A stretch of 64,000 nucleotides of DNA from Piezodorus guildinii. Its lineage: Eukaryota > Arthropoda > Insecta > Hemiptera > Pentatomidae. The stretch is taken from positions 27,424,954-27,488,953 of the forward strand of contig CM041292.1 in NCBI GenBank assembly GCA_023052935.1, given 5' to 3'. The position numbers were made by a program, and so were the translations under genes. This document shows, piece by piece, positions 20,901 to 31,057 of this stretch. Position 1 is the first letter of the stretch; every line of letters begins with the position of its first letter. Below the pieces are notes generated by a model that did not search any database, had not been told where the DNA came from, and saw only the letters and a program-made list of their open reading frames with translations.

Positions 20901-22417
20901 GATAATTTTTTAAATATGTTTAAAAACCTGAAAATCCAAAATTAAAACTAGATTTTTACAATAAAACCCATTTTTTCTGAAGTCTCTTTCTAATTTCTCA
21001 ATATACGTATGTCTGTTAATTTCACTAATACATTTTAAACTTGATATGGTCGTTAATTATAAGAAAAATGTTGAGGTAATAACAAAAAGGAGATAGAAAG
21101 AAAAAAAAAACACTTTAATCTCAGTCCAAATAATCATTATAGCTACTGATTAAATAATACTATGAAAAATAAACAAAGACAATTGTGTGGCAAGCTAATT
21201 GTTGAGCTGAATCTATGATGATATAACTAGTACAAATTAAATACTGAAGTAGTTTAATTCAAATGCTGGATCAGTTAGAAAATCTTAAAATCCAAAATAA
21301 TCCCAATACATAATTTGATAATGGAAAATACCCATACATGAAAGTTAGTGAGAGGGTGGGGAGAAGGTCAAATTGTATAGAACAAAAATTACACAAAGAA
21401 ATCGACTTACAGCAGTGTTTTTCCTTCACTGACTGGATCACTTCATTAAAAATATCCATGCACATTAACCATAAATGATATTCGATATAAATCCAATATT
21501 ATCACAAGCCAATCTTACTTTAAGTTCAAAAACAGGGGTTTCAATGGTCTCAGCACCATGTCGTTTAAAAACAGCCTCGATCTTACTCAGTACTGAGTTC
21601 CTAAGAGCCATCTGTTGAGGACCATAGTCTCTTGTGCCTTTTGGGGTCTTAAGAGTAAGTTTACCAGGTGTTTCTCCATCGTTCAACTGTGCTTTCAATG
21701 CTAACAATCTAGCTACTTCTTCAGCAATCTGGAAATTAATCATATAAAAAAATAACTTATCTTGAAAGGAATCTAAAGTAAAATGATGTAATACTAGAAA
21801 GCAGCTAATATTACGTAATGAAAATCACTTTGATCAAAAATAAACCAACTTCAGTAATATGATTATCTACTAAAACTAAAATTGATCAAAGATTCGGAAT
21901 CTAGAAGACCGTTTAATTAATACCAAAATTACCTGAGTTTCAGCTTTGGAATAATTGCACTTGCGAAACCTCAGGGAAGATAAAACAAAATAGGAAAAAC
22001 ATTTTCTATTTACACTTTTAATAAGAAACATTTTAAAAATTAAAAAAAAAAAAATTGAAGAGATTGGAGGTTCTATTTTAAGATGAATACACCATGCTTT
22101 TAAAAATCCTCAATTACACAAGCATAAGTAGTGTGACATCAATTTTAAAAAGTAAAATATAGGCTAGTAAATGTAGTAATGAATCATTAAACATAACATT
22201 GAATAAATGAAATAGTATGCAAGTTATTAGGGAATTTACATCAGACACATTGAACACGATAAAAAGTTAACTATTTAGGAAGGTTACGCATATTGACAAG
22301 CAGTGAATAAGAACCTACAGTTTCCTTGTCTGCTTTTGATTCTTTAAGCTTTCTGACAACTTCGCCTTGTACTTTAATACTCTCCTGAATCTTGGCCCTG
22401 TCACTGACATCTGCCAT
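14693..22417 (-). CDS. HisRS: histidyl-tRNA synthetase, nine exons
   Basis: Class II synthetase that charges tRNA-His with histidine. Exons on the minus strand: 22,417-22,319 (WHEP domain), 21,728-21,519 (motif 1), 20,073-19,991, 19,897-19,759 (motif 2, [18 protein letters not shown]), 19,667-19,560, 19,404-19,306, 18,947-18,680 (His[11 protein letters not shown]), 16,576-16,329 (His[10 protein letters not shown], motif 3 [12 protein letters not shown]) and 14,905-14,693 (end of anticodon-binding domain). All junctions are GT-AG and in phase, giving 488 residues against about 509 in human cytosolic HARS1. The start at 22,417 begins MADVSDRAK and leads straight into the WHEP helix-turn-helix. 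A second first exon at 22,031-21,933 could give a mitochondrial form. Exon 7 carries a frame conflict at its acceptor (see findings). Introns hold SINEs, repeat A and a hammerhead-like core. Confidence 0.95.
14935..15655 (+). repeat. dispersed repeat A, copy 3, with three inner sub-repeats
   Basis: Inside the last HisRS intron. 14,935-15,300 matches 1,190-1,870 (poly-T run at 14,946-14,975, TATAGCTGTTAACAGA, CTCATTATTGAAAAATAATA). 15,330-15,650 holds three degenerate units about 110-135 bases apart, each with TTCAANAATAACTGNGTTAT-like sequence followed by GGG and an ATTACAT-like end. Confidence 0.6.
15917..16175 (+). mobile_element. tRNA-derived SINE family S2, near full length
   Basis: A box-like GTGTGGTAGTGG and B box-like AGTTCAAATC at the left; body with GGTGGCCACTCACAAAAATA and GGCCTGCCACGCCAAACC. 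Matches 31,058-31,302 (+) and 62,691-62,905 (-). Confidence 0.78.
16329..16576 (-). CDS. HisRS: HisRS exon 8, HisB and motif 3
   Basis: [40 protein letters not shown] and [16 protein letters not shown]: the second histidine-binding signature, motif 3 and the start of the anticodon-binding domain. Ends AAT|GTGAGT. Confidence 0.94.
16796..16828 (-). ncRNA. hammerhead-like ribozyme core, degenerate
   Basis: On the minus strand a perfect CTGATGA (16,828-16,822) is followed by a possible stem II (GCC...GGC) and CAAAACGTC, where the hammerhead consensus would be CGAAACGTC. Stem I pairing is not evident. Lies in a HisRS intron, antisense to nothing else. Confidence 0.35.
16917..17118 (+). mobile_element. 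tRNA-derived SINE family S3
   Basis: Starts GGGGCGGGGTGGTTGAGTGG (A box-like TGGTTGAGTGG), B box-like ATTCGAGACTC near 17,015, and a body with CTCAGCATTTATTCCC, CTTGGCCCGAGAAACC and CCTTTAAATGCGAGAT. Matches 57,035-57,299 inverted. Sits in the HisRS intron. Confidence 0.75.
17365..17525 (+). mobile_element. possible tRNA-derived SINE (family S5), single copy
   Basis: A box-like GGCTTAAGGAGCTAAGGC and B box-like TAGTTCGAATCTG spaced as in a tRNA, then an unrelated tail. No second copy in the window, so this is tentative. Confidence 0.4.
17811..18116 (+). mobile_element. SINE S1, full-length diverged copy with duplicated tail
   Basis: A box-like GCCATAGTGGCTAGC, decayed B box (CAGTTTAAAACAG), the S1 body and the end CATCGTCCAATTAGCC. 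The last 28 bases (AGCATAAAGTGAAGTTAAAT plus tail) occur twice in tandem. In the HisRS intron. Confidence 0.82.
18680..18947 (-). CDS. HisRS: HisRS exon 7, insertion domain and HisA motif
   Basis: [15 protein letters not shown] to [20 protein letters not shown]. The in-frame acceptor is GAAAGCAG|GAAATG. A better acceptor lies 25 bases upstream (GTCATTAG|TTACCC, start 18,972) and would add LPWEEVKA, homologous to other HisRS proteins, but reads one base out of frame with the rest. Confidence 0.85.
19306..19404 (-). CDS. HisRS: HisRS exon 6
   Basis: 33 codons, [20 protein letters not shown] and [13 protein letters not shown], phase 0 at both ends. Confidence 0.92.
19560..19667 (-). CDS. HisRS: HisRS exon 5
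   Basis: 36 codons, [20 protein letters not shown] and [16 protein letters not shown], phase 0 at both ends. Confidence 0.92.
19759..19897 (-). CDS. HisRS: HisRS exon 4, motif 2
   Basis: [40 protein letters not shown] and REFYQC: the ATP- and tRNA-acceptor-binding motif 2. Donor TGT|GTTAGT. Confidence 0.93.
19991..20073 (-). CDS. HisRS: HisRS exon 3
   Basis: Encodes [27 protein letters not shown] and two bases of Arg; the donor TTAG|GTAAAC leaves phase 2. Confidence 0.92.
20150..20355 (+). mobile_element. tRNA-derived SINE family S4 (fragment)
   Basis: B box-like CCGAATCCCGGCTG followed by a body with CCTCCTGGGGCAGACCCAGC and GGGTACCCAAATTAATTGGG. Matches 29,228-29,420 in inverted orientation. 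In HisRS intron 2. Confidence 0.65.
20360..21510. other. HisRS intron 2 sequence, AT-rich
   Basis: No recognised feature apart from short A/T runs. Confidence 0.6.
21519..21728 (-). CDS. HisRS: HisRS exon 2, end of WHEP and motif 1
   Basis: 70 codons, [32 protein letters not shown] and [15 protein letters not shown], phase 0 at both ends. It is the shared exon for both possible starts. Confidence 0.93.
21933..22031 (-). CDS. HisRS: alternative HisRS first exon with mitochondrial-presequence-like leader
   Basis: An ATG at 22,031 opens 33 codons ending at donor ACTCAG|GTAATT in phase 0, the same phase and even the same length as exon 1, so it can splice to exon 2. The peptide begins [20 protein letters not shown] and continues [13 protein letters not shown]. 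It is rich in Lys, Arg, Ser and Phe, with no acidic residue before position 31, as expected for a matrix-targeting presequence. Single-gene dual supply of HisRS is known in other invertebrates. Transcript support is not available here. Confidence 0.7.
22319..22417 (-). CDS. HisRS: HisRS exon 1, cytosolic start, WHEP domain
   Basis: 33 codons, [16 protein letters not shown] to SKADKET, donor ACT|GTAGGT, phase 0. The charged helix matches the N-terminal WHEP RNA-binding domain of eukaryotic HisRS. Confidence 0.9.
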
Positions 22418-23295
22418 CGTGAAAGATATGTTACAACTAGTCAATGTGGCGATAAATACATGCTCCCTTGGAGAAAGGTTTTTTGAAATCCATTGTTACC
22501 ACACTCTACCAGTGTTGACTTATAGAGTTACGAATAATTAAAAATAAAAACAAAACTGGATAGAATCTAGAGTTGGCCAAAAAGCAGTAAATAAAACTAC
22601 TAACTATATGTGAAGTACAAGCGTAGTTACAAGAATCAAGTTAATTTATACTTAAAAGTTGAACTAACTCATTTAAATATTACTTGGTTGTTCAATTTAA
22701 ATCAATTACCAATCAATCACAATAATCATTTTTAAAAATTACCTAATAGTGCTGGAATTCACTAGATTATTTTCATTATGATGACTCTTAGAGCATGTTG
22801 GGACGATTTACGAACTGGTTTGGTTCTGTAAACACCAACAAGTTTACACCCACATTTCACTTAATTATCATATTAAGTACAAGTGAAATCCGGAAATGCG
22901 GCCACAGATGAGTTTACTGATGGTGTTTAGTTGACTGGATATACCAGCTTTTACAACTCTTGTGTAGAGCTTAATTCAGCATATGTAGTAACTGCTAAAG
23001 TTCGAATAGAAAAGATCTTTTTTTTTTTTAAAGAGTATCCAACGTGATCGTATTTTTAATTCCATGTTATACTATTGTTTGTGGAAAGAATGCCATTTTT
23101 AAAAATGTTTTTCATAGGCGTTTATTGTTTTCTAAAAAATAATGTATACCCCACTTAGTGTGTTAATGTTAATTCTCAGTGGGGTGCGTGAATTGGTGAT
23201 ATATGATTTCCTAATGTTATGTTTTGAAATGTTGATTAAATATTTATTTCAAATTTATTGTATTCATTGAACAGTCTCAGTTAAGTCGGTACCCC
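22418..23295. other. HisRS upstream region and intergenic DNA
   Basis: The HisRS promoter should lie at about 22,420-22,550 on the minus strand; no TATA box is seen. Nothing else recognised. Confidence 0.45.
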
Positions 23296-23395
23296 CTGAC
23301 CTATTTTGCCTGCTGTGCATACGCTTACGCTTGCGCAGTAAAGCTTTTCCGTCTTAAACCTTTACTGCGCCTGTGCTGCAGGAGATACAGGTCAG
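23296..23395. repeat. 100-bp GC-rich fold-back
   Basis: Outer arms CTGACCT / AGGTCAG and inner arms TGCGCAGTAAAG / CTTTACTGCGC pair around a short loop, with about ten unpaired bases on the 5' arm. It stands out as a GC island in AT-rich DNA. Confidence 0.6.
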
Positions 23396-23484
23396 AAGGA
23401 ACAGAGCTACAGTTTTGTTGAATAAATATTAGATAACAGTTTACTTAATTTTTTGGTCCAAATTGGACTTGAACGATTTGCTTT

Positions 23485-24300
23485 GATCCATAAAATAATA
23501 ATGAATGATAATACAGTGTAAAATGGCCATGTGTAATTGATAAAAGTCGACTCTGCTGCCTGAACAAACATATTATAAATGTAGAAATCACTAATTAGAA
23601 ACCTTAAAAAAAATATACCATATTAGTTGGAGAAATAAACTCTTCTGTTTATCAGTCGATTTTTTTTTTTTCAGTCTGCCTCTCCAATTTTCATGAGGTC
23701 TTTTCGACTTTTCCTCTGGCATATTTTCTTCTTTCCTGAAAATAATTCTTTTGTGACCTTAGTTCGTTCCTTGGACTATCTTTTAATATGTCTAAGATGT
23801 GATTCTTTTTCACTTGATAATTCTCGCGAAATCTCTACTGTTAGTACATACAGCTACTGGTTATTTCCCATGGCTAGAGGGCAAGGGGGAGCAAAGTGAT
23901 CCAAAATATATATATATATTTTTCTAAATACTGTCTTTACGCATATTAATGTGACAATTAGGTATTTTTTTAGAAGTAAAAATTTTCTTTAAGAACACCT
24001 TTTATCCTGATACCTTATTTTATTCTTTTATAGGCCACCCTCCCTCCCTTGACTTCCCCTGTTTTATTGGCAGATTGGACCAAAAATGCACCTCATTATC
24101 TTCCTTTCAATGATTTTAGAGGATGTTGTTCCATTGTTTTAGGTGTCTATGTTTCATCACTATACCCAAAAAGATATCTAATTAGTGGTTTATACATTTT
24201 TACTATGTATACTTACGTAGCAGAGTCGACTTTTATCTATTTCATTTGGCCATTTTACACTATATTATCATTCATTATTATTTTATGGATCCTCTGGTCC
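23485..24300. repeat. inverted repeat D (arms about 130 bp)
   Basis: 23,489-23,620 and 24,165-24,299 are inverted copies (ATAATAATGAATGATAATA, GTGTAAAATGGCCA, AAAAGTCGACTCTGCT). The inner right part (24,035-24,165) also matches 25,185-25,285, so these are pieces of one dispersed family. Confidence 0.65.
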
Positions 24301-24339
24301 TATTTTCGGAGTTGTACACAGCCTTGAATTTTAAGATTC

Positions 24340-24662
24340 AAAAATTTTTTTTTTTAAACATAAGCACATACAATGGGGAACATGTATACATTATAATTAA
24401 TTTTTTAGGAGTATATTTATGATGAATTGTTTAAAATTGTATTTCTTTTTTAGTTAGATTATGATATTTGTAAGTTATATATCTTTCTTTTTTCTTTTTT
24501 TTTGTTTCATTATATAAATTAAGCTGGTATGTAGTAATTAATTAGTTTGAATTTCAATTATTATTATTATTCCAATTATTGTATTTTTTTTTTGTATGAT
24601 TTACCACCTGTAATTGGAACTAGGCCTGTTGGTGGATAATGTAAAATAAAATAAATAAATGT
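24340..24662 (+). other. possible LINE 3' end
   Basis: T-rich DNA ending in ATTGGAACTAGGCCTGTTGG and an (AAAT)n tail, the shape of a retroposon 3' UTR. No coding part remains. Confidence 0.3.
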
Positions 24663-24924
24663 ATACTTCCAGATCACAATGTTAATCAAAGATTAGGAAT
24701 CTTTTAAAGAATCTTAGAGAAACAAACCAGGAAACTATGTTGAACCAACTGAGATAATACAGTATTTGAATAGTTTATCAAAGAGACCACTGATCAGGTA
24801 ATGTAAGGAAAGGTTTCCAAATAGAAATAGTTAATAATATTATAATACTGTCTTATGTAAGAATAATGGTAAGAAAATAGTGCTGAATAGAAACATAAGA
24901 GGAAACAGGAACAAAGAAAAAAAA

Positions 24925-25290
24925 AAAAAAAAATACCATATTTGTTGGAGAAATCCATCTAAAGATTGCAGGAAAGAAGAGAGATTGGTCGAAAATGAAA
25001 TGAAATTAAGAGGTAAATCAAAGAATAAAACATTTATTAGGCAGTGAGAAATATATGGAAGGGCTTTCAACCTGAAGTCAATATTTTTCAAAATTTTATA
25101 TTGAAATTGCGATAAAGTATTATATATTAATAATATATATAATATTCTCATTGTTGAAGATGCCCATGGTTTGGTATGGTGCTTAAACAGGGACACTTAA
25201 AACAAATGACCCGCAGAGTAAAAGAATCATTGAATGGGAGACAATGGGGAGTATTTTTGCTCCAATATAAGTGAAAAAGCACATGACAAT
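24925..25290 (+). repeat. repeat D, additional copy
   Basis: Contains ACCATATTTGTTGGAGAAAT (compare 23,620-23,640) and GACACTTAAAACAAATGA, followed by AGAATCATTGAATGGGAGA and TATTTTTGCTCCAAT, matching 24,035-24,165 on the other strand. Confidence 0.55.
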
Positions 25291-26920
25291 AACCATAAAC
25301 TAGCTGAAATGAATAACCTATCGGTAATGCAAGATTTATCAAGTGGAGAAAAATCATTTTGCTAGGACATGTTAACAGAACAAACTGTGAAGAAGGATAT
25401 TTCAACAAAATATAGATGTAAAAATTTTATTGCTTAAAAAAAATTGGCATATATATGTACATAATCGTGGCTTGAAGAACTTTGATCATCATTATGAAGC
25501 ACAGAACAGTGTATAAATAATATTTTAGTTGAATAGTTCTGAAAATTTTGTTTTGGCCCAGTGCTTATGATTGTTATTTCAAATTGATATGAAAACCAAA
25601 AATCATTGAGCATTAAATGGCTCATAAGATGTTTTCTCATAAGAAAGATTTAATTGAAGAAAACAAAATTCAAAAAATTTTCCACTAAACCTGTGGTCTC
25701 TATCCAAATTTTTTATGATCTCTTTCTAGAAATTCTTTTATACCTCATTACATCATCCATTTCTTTGTTTCTTGTTACTATTTCTATCCATACACTTTGT
25801 TTTGAATTTTTATCCATACTCATATCTGACATAAATTTAAATATTTTTTCTTTTAAACTTCCAATTTTATTTTTGACTAATTTTTTGCGCAGTCATAATT
25901 TTCTTTCTAAGATTACCTTTGCAATTCAGATATCAGATCCCTCATGATACTCAATATTATGATTTTGAATATTTCTTCCATATTTAAAAGTTGTATTGCT
26001 ATGCTATTTCACTGAGTTCAGTGTATTTCCTTTTATCTTTTATTCATTCACTATTATTCTTCCTATTCATATTTATCTGAGACTAAATAATTCAGTTAAA
26101 CAAGAAATTTCATCATCACAGGATGGTACCTTAGTTCATATTCTTTTATAACTTTCTTATCATTAAACAAGCAATGATAAACCTAATAAACCTGATTACT
26201 TTGTTAACTTTAAAGTAGTTAAAGTTAAGTAAATGTTAAGTTAAGAGGATCTGCTCCCAAATCTGACCTTATATATTTGTACAGTTCTCTCCATTATTTA
26301 AATAATTAATGAAAGGTAGATACCTTCAAAAGAGATTTTTATAGAGAATGAAGGAGTATCTCAAAACTTTCATAGAAACTATCAGTACTTTTAAATTCAT
26401 TTAAAACCTGACTTTAATCTTTTTGGACTAAAAGTTACCAAGGAGACACTAATGTAAACATAAAATTTAACATTTCATATTAAAACTTGTGGATTATTAT
26501 CTGTATTAAAAAAAGAAAAAAAAAGAAGTTTTCTTTAAACCATAGAAAGATGAGCCACTTTTATGAATCATGAAGTACACAGAAACTGTCTAAGGGAGAT
26601 TTTTTTTTTTAAATCTACTATTTATTTATTAAATAAATATATTAAATCCATTATTAATATTATGAAATATTAATAAATAAAGTTGTGCTGAACCTCTAAT
26701 TTATTAAGAACTGATACAGATGCGTTTGTTCAAAGTTTTAAGATTTCTGATAATATATAATAAATTCTGCTGTTGCACTGCAATCTGTACAAACAATTTA
26801 AAATTTTATCCTAAAATATATTGAAATGTTTAAATGTGCAAAATATTTATTGAAAATTGTAATTGAAACAAGTTGTTTCTTTAAAGCATTGTGACTTCTG
26901 ATAATATATATACATATATT
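25291..26920. other. AT-rich intergenic DNA
   Basis: No gene recognised. T-rich stretches at 25,650-26,050 give open frames on composition alone. Confidence 0.5.
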
Positions 26921-26924
26921 TAAT

Positions 26925-27729
26925 AACTTCTAAGGCAAGCCTGTGTGTGGGAAAGGAGTTCTCCTGCGGCAATTCAAAAAAAGTACAATAACACAGTATA
27001 CAGTAAGAAACAATACAATACTTAAATAATATTACAAAATATAACAAACATTTTTATAAAGAAACAATAAAACAGTACACAGTAAGTGTTGACACAGTGT
27101 ACACAGTGGTTGTTGACTGACGCCTTCTCAGCTCACACAACCACCCTGAAAAAGGCCTATAATTTAGGCCGAAATGTCGGCACCAATAAATTAAGTTTAC
27201 GCTTAATTGTGTGTTAAATTGACTGCACCCTCAACCAACTTCTCTCACACACAAAAAAAAAACAATTATAAGAAACAGTAAACAGTAATAATTGACTAAA
27301 CCAAAAAGCAATAAAGAATACAAAGTCATATATACAAGATACAAAATTAAGGTATGTAAATAAAAAATTGAATTACACTATAAAAAAATACAAAGAAACA
27401 TAACACAGTACACAGTTAGAAACACCTTGCATGTGGATTCACACTTTGGGTCATCATAATATATAGAAAAGGGGATTGATTTAGTTTTTTTTTCCCGGAT
27501 TTATTGTAAGTATATAACTATGGAACCAGTTAGCAATCGATTGCAAATGATAATTCATCAGCTCATAAACTTCAGTACAAGATGTTCCTTTATACAAGAT
27601 AGCTGTATTGTCAGTGAAGAGAATTATTCTACCAAAGGTAGGCTCCAAAGAACAAACATCAATAATGTACAAAAAAAATAACAATCGTCCCAATGTACTT
27701 TCCTGGTTAACGCCATAATCGATGGGCAA
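26925..27729 (-). mobile_element. LINE fragment (Jockey/CR1-like), RT piece plus 3' UTR
   Basis: On the minus strand 27,729-27,481 reads a reverse transcriptase core: GVNQESTLGRLLFFLYIIDV (compare GVPQGSxLGPLLF), SLEPTFGRIILFTDNTAILY where the catalytic FADD is decayed to FTDN, then ANWFHSYILTINPGK. The 3' UTR continues to about 26,925 (CCTTTCCCACACACAGGCTT) and matches the plus-strand end at 48,050-48,315. A 170-bp element with a hammerhead-like core is inserted in this 3' UTR. Confidence 0.82.
27085..27260 (+). ncRNA. hammerhead-like ribozyme locus in a small retroposon-like insert
   Basis: CC + CTGAAAA (27,146-27,152), a perfect 6-bp stem II GGCCTA/TAGGCC (27,154-27,159 and 27,165-27,170) with loop TAATT, GAAAT, GTC and GG (27,171-27,180). 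This follows the type I hammerhead layout with very short stem III; the second core G is A. The segment ends in poly(A) and interrupts the LINE 3' UTR when compared with 48,050-48,315. Confidence 0.5.
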
Positions 27730-28530
27730 TTATTTGAACAATGAATTTCAAAATTATGTTGTTTTTTTTTAACCTCCAACAAATATTATAAACTATGTGT
27801 GATATTCATGTAGAACAGGCCAACATTTTCAATAAATATAGAACTTTGTACAATGCAGAATACCTTATTGAACAGTTTTCAAAATTTGGAAGGACACTAA
27901 TCAATTAAGTTTGGTCATTTCGTTAAAGTATGATAGAATGATTTTAATGGTGCACCACAAGATCCATGGATTTTATAAATATTTATTTATCTATGATTAT
28001 CCAATTTTAAAGATGAGCCCTTTAAAAAAAAAAATCTTTCTATTGACCTAATGCTCTCATCTTTTCTTTGAGGACATTGCACCAATTTTTAATATCTGAC
28101 ACAAAATTTTCAGGTCACTAAAATTATTTTTTGTACTAAACATAAATATCCACCATTTGGGTTCTGAATGGTGTCCATTTAATATTTTTTTATTCCTATA
28201 TTTTGGTCATTCATGAAGATTGGTGTGCAATTTGAAGCATTATGGAAATTTGATTCCATAAATGAATGAAAAAAGTTAAACTTTATTTGGATAAATAATT
28301 ATTTTAAGATAGATATAAGTGTAATTATTTTCAAAATTGTTTGCATTAATAATTTGACTAATTCAAAATATTTTGTTGCCAATGGGTCCTCTGGCTCTAT
28401 ATTACCAGTAGCCTCTATTTTTACAATGTAGATACAATTGGACAGGTCTTTTTTTTATTTTAATTTTAATTTTATGTTTGGGTCTAATTATTTTAATTTA
28501 GTAGTTACTATTTAATTTAATTTTTGTCAA
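27730..28530. other. AT-rich intergenic DNA
   Basis: No recognised feature. Confidence 0.5.
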
Positions 28531-28539
28531 TGTTAGGAC

Positions 28540-28830
28540 CTACCTAGAGTCCCCTTCTCTGGTAAGTAATGGAATCAAACAAATGGTTTGTACCCTAGGG
28601 TGAGGAAGTGAAGGTGACAAAAAGGTTTGTTCTGGTGGCTCCCAGTGTCGCTGAAGGAACGCCTCTTTGGTTGGCTCGGGACTGATGAGGTAAACTAGAG
28701 CCAGGCAACTCATCCACGAGCCTGTCAGGAGGCTCTGAGGAAGCATTCCCCTCACCTGACTAGCAGAAAAATTCTCCAAATTTTTACAGGAATGGTTCAC
28801 ATGCCACTCCTGTATGTAACCCAATCCCCC
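28540..28830 (-). other. GC-richer block, unassigned
   Basis: A frame of 94 codons is open on the minus strand with balanced composition (for example LTGSWMSCLALVYLISPEPT, WEPPEQTF). I recognise no family. It could be a decayed retroposon or a lone exon. Confidence 0.25.
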
Positions 28831-29227
28831 ACGGAGCTGGACTTAAATTCAGTATAGACAAAATCACAAAAAATATACTAAGATAAAAAGTGATAAAAGA
28901 GGAAACATTATTGAACAGATAATACAACCATATTGAGGAATGTATGAATTCGTAATGATATTTAAAAACAATGTTTGAAGGTAGATTGACAAGGAAAAAG
29001 AATGGGTAGAAAATAAATGGAAGAAGTAGACCTTGGAAGGCTTGGGTTAAATAAGTAAATAAATATATTAATTGTTCGATAGAGCCTTTAAAAAAAAAAA
29101 AATGCACAGAAAACTATGGAATCTAACTGCTATAAACATGAAAAATGGCAATCTTTTTTTTCAAACTGTACATCTATAACACATGAAGGGTGTTGGGTTT
29201 ATTAAAGATAGAGACTCTAACTGTTTT

Positions 29228-29420
29228 TAGGTCAACAGCCAGGCAAGAAGGTAAGGTTATGCTCTGCCCCTTGGTATTTTCACCAATTATTGGGTACCTA
29301 TTTTCTAGTGGCTGGGTATGTCCCAGGAGTGCATCTTTACTCCAGAATATCTCACGGGCGAAAAAAAAAACTGAAAAATAATTATGTTTTCTCAGCTGGG
29401 ATTGTACCCATGTTTGATAT
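29228..29420 (-). mobile_element. SINE S4, second copy
   Basis: Inverted match to 20,150-20,355: on the minus strand GGTACAATCCCAGCTG (B box-like), then CACTCCTGGGACATACCCAG and AGGTACCCAATAATTGG. Confidence 0.62.
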
Positions 29421-30400
29421 TATTTCTTATTAATTATATTAAATAGTGAATGTTTGTAATCCATCAAGGAGAATAAATAATTAACTGTCGCAAAATTTGA
29501 GGTGATGGATTCCATGTTAGAACCCAAATTCGAATAGAAAAATAAATTCGGCTGTCTACAGTCTGCGTGAGCGGCTCCTTTTAGCTGATTATTTTTTAGA
29601 TTTAGCACCAAGATTTTTTTGGAAGGAACTCGACGTTAAGGCTGTTAATTCGTTTGAAATGGCGGCCGATTAGATATGTTATTGTACCTTAAAAACACGA
29701 TCTTGTGTAAAGATACAGGAAAAGCGTTTTGAAATCGGTACTCTCAGATTTAAAACAAAATATGTAGAGATGCTAATATTCAAACTATTTTCATTGATTC
29801 TTGGACCCTTTGTGGTCGATCAAAAAGGAAAAAAATTATCTTTATAATTAACATAAACATTGAAATAAACTCACCAGATATTTTATTTATTTATTGTAAT
29901 GCACTACTGTCCCTCTTACTCTGCGGATCTGATAGAAATAATATCACAAGCAAGAGGTCAATACCTTTACTGTACTTCCTCCTAACCTGAAATATCAAAG
30001 GATTTTAAACAACCAGATATGTTAACCTTTTTTCCTCGTTTTTTGGCTTCTTTCGGCCTTCTTCTGGTGAGTTACAGGGTGTCTGTTGTCACCACGTTTT
30101 GAATAAGATTGTTATAATGTCCGTGGAGTTTTAATCTCTTGTAGGAACTACGAATGTAGTCTTGAACAGTAGGTATGTATAGATGTAATATGTAAAGTTT
30201 TGTTGTTGAATACCAGAATAAGAGTGTATTTAATCTCAATGTTATGTACTGAAAAGTCTGTATTTATTGAATATGGTTCTCTTGAATGATATTGTAATTA
30301 TGTTGGTCAATTTTATCATGAAATCTCTAGTATGAATGGAGTTTTGAACAAAAAATGAAATCATGAAAAAAAAATTAGTTTGATTTGTTTATTCATTTAA
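29421..30400. other. intergenic DNA
   Basis: AT-rich, nothing recognised. Confidence 0.5.
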
Positions 30401-30419
30401 CCCACGTTTATGCAAACGT

Positions 30420-30690
30420 TTTCCACGACAAACTACAAGGTCACCCTAACACACTAATCAATGACATGGCCACAGCACTCATGCCAGGAAATGCCTACAG
30501 AAGGCTGAAGAGGAGTTGGATGAGAGACCTCCTTTAGTAATTCACACCAATTTCATGCCAGGAGTAGGTACCGCTGGGTGCTGCTCTCCCTCATGCCTAT
30601 CACGCCATGTTTCTTAAAATTGACCGCACATTTCACTGATTGTTCATTGTATTATTTACAGGTGTGAATAAAGATTTAAAGTTAAAAAAA
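30420..30690 (+). mobile_element. LINE 3' fragment (Jockey-type C-terminus)
   Basis: Reads FHDKLQGHPNTLINDMATAL then GNAYRRLKRSWMRDLL and a stop, equivalent to the FHEKLHFHSNPL...PPRRLKRRWPRDLLV ending of the Jockey LINE at 50.5 kb but from a diverged subfamily. Ends in poly(A). Confidence 0.75.
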
Positions 30691-30701
30691 AAAACAAAAA
30701 A

Positions 30702-30976
30702 AAAAACCCACGTTTATGCTACCCTGGCTAATCGGACGATGCTACAGTGGGTGTCTTAAATTTTTCTTATCCAGGTTTAATTAAGAAGGAATCTTTAACG
30801 AGTATCTGACATTGCACAGGCTCGGGGTCAATTTACGCCCTTTCGGAAGGACTGCATATCCAAGGATTATTTTTAAAAAATCCTTAAAATCCTAGGTCAT
30901 CTGCGGGATCTAATCCCCGACCTTGGGCATAGAAGGCTTTTATGATAACCATTACACTCAAAGTGATCTACTGAAC
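30702..30976 (-). mobile_element. SINE S1, full-length inverted copy
   Basis: On the minus strand: GTGTAATGGTTATCATAA (A box), GGTCGGGGATTAGATCCCG (decayed B box), TCCTTCCGAAAGGGCG and CATCGTCCGATTAGCC. It follows directly on the poly(A) tail of the LINE fragment. Confidence 0.85.
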
Positions 30977-31057
30977 AGTAGTTAAGTGTAGATCTATATT
31001 AAGGTCTTGTTGCTGACGTAACAGAATAAGCGTGTAATTAATCTCAATGATTTTTCG

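Noticed and set aside
25654..25947. 97-codon plus-strand frame
   Set aside because: T-rich composition yields Phe/Leu/Ile runs without any motif.
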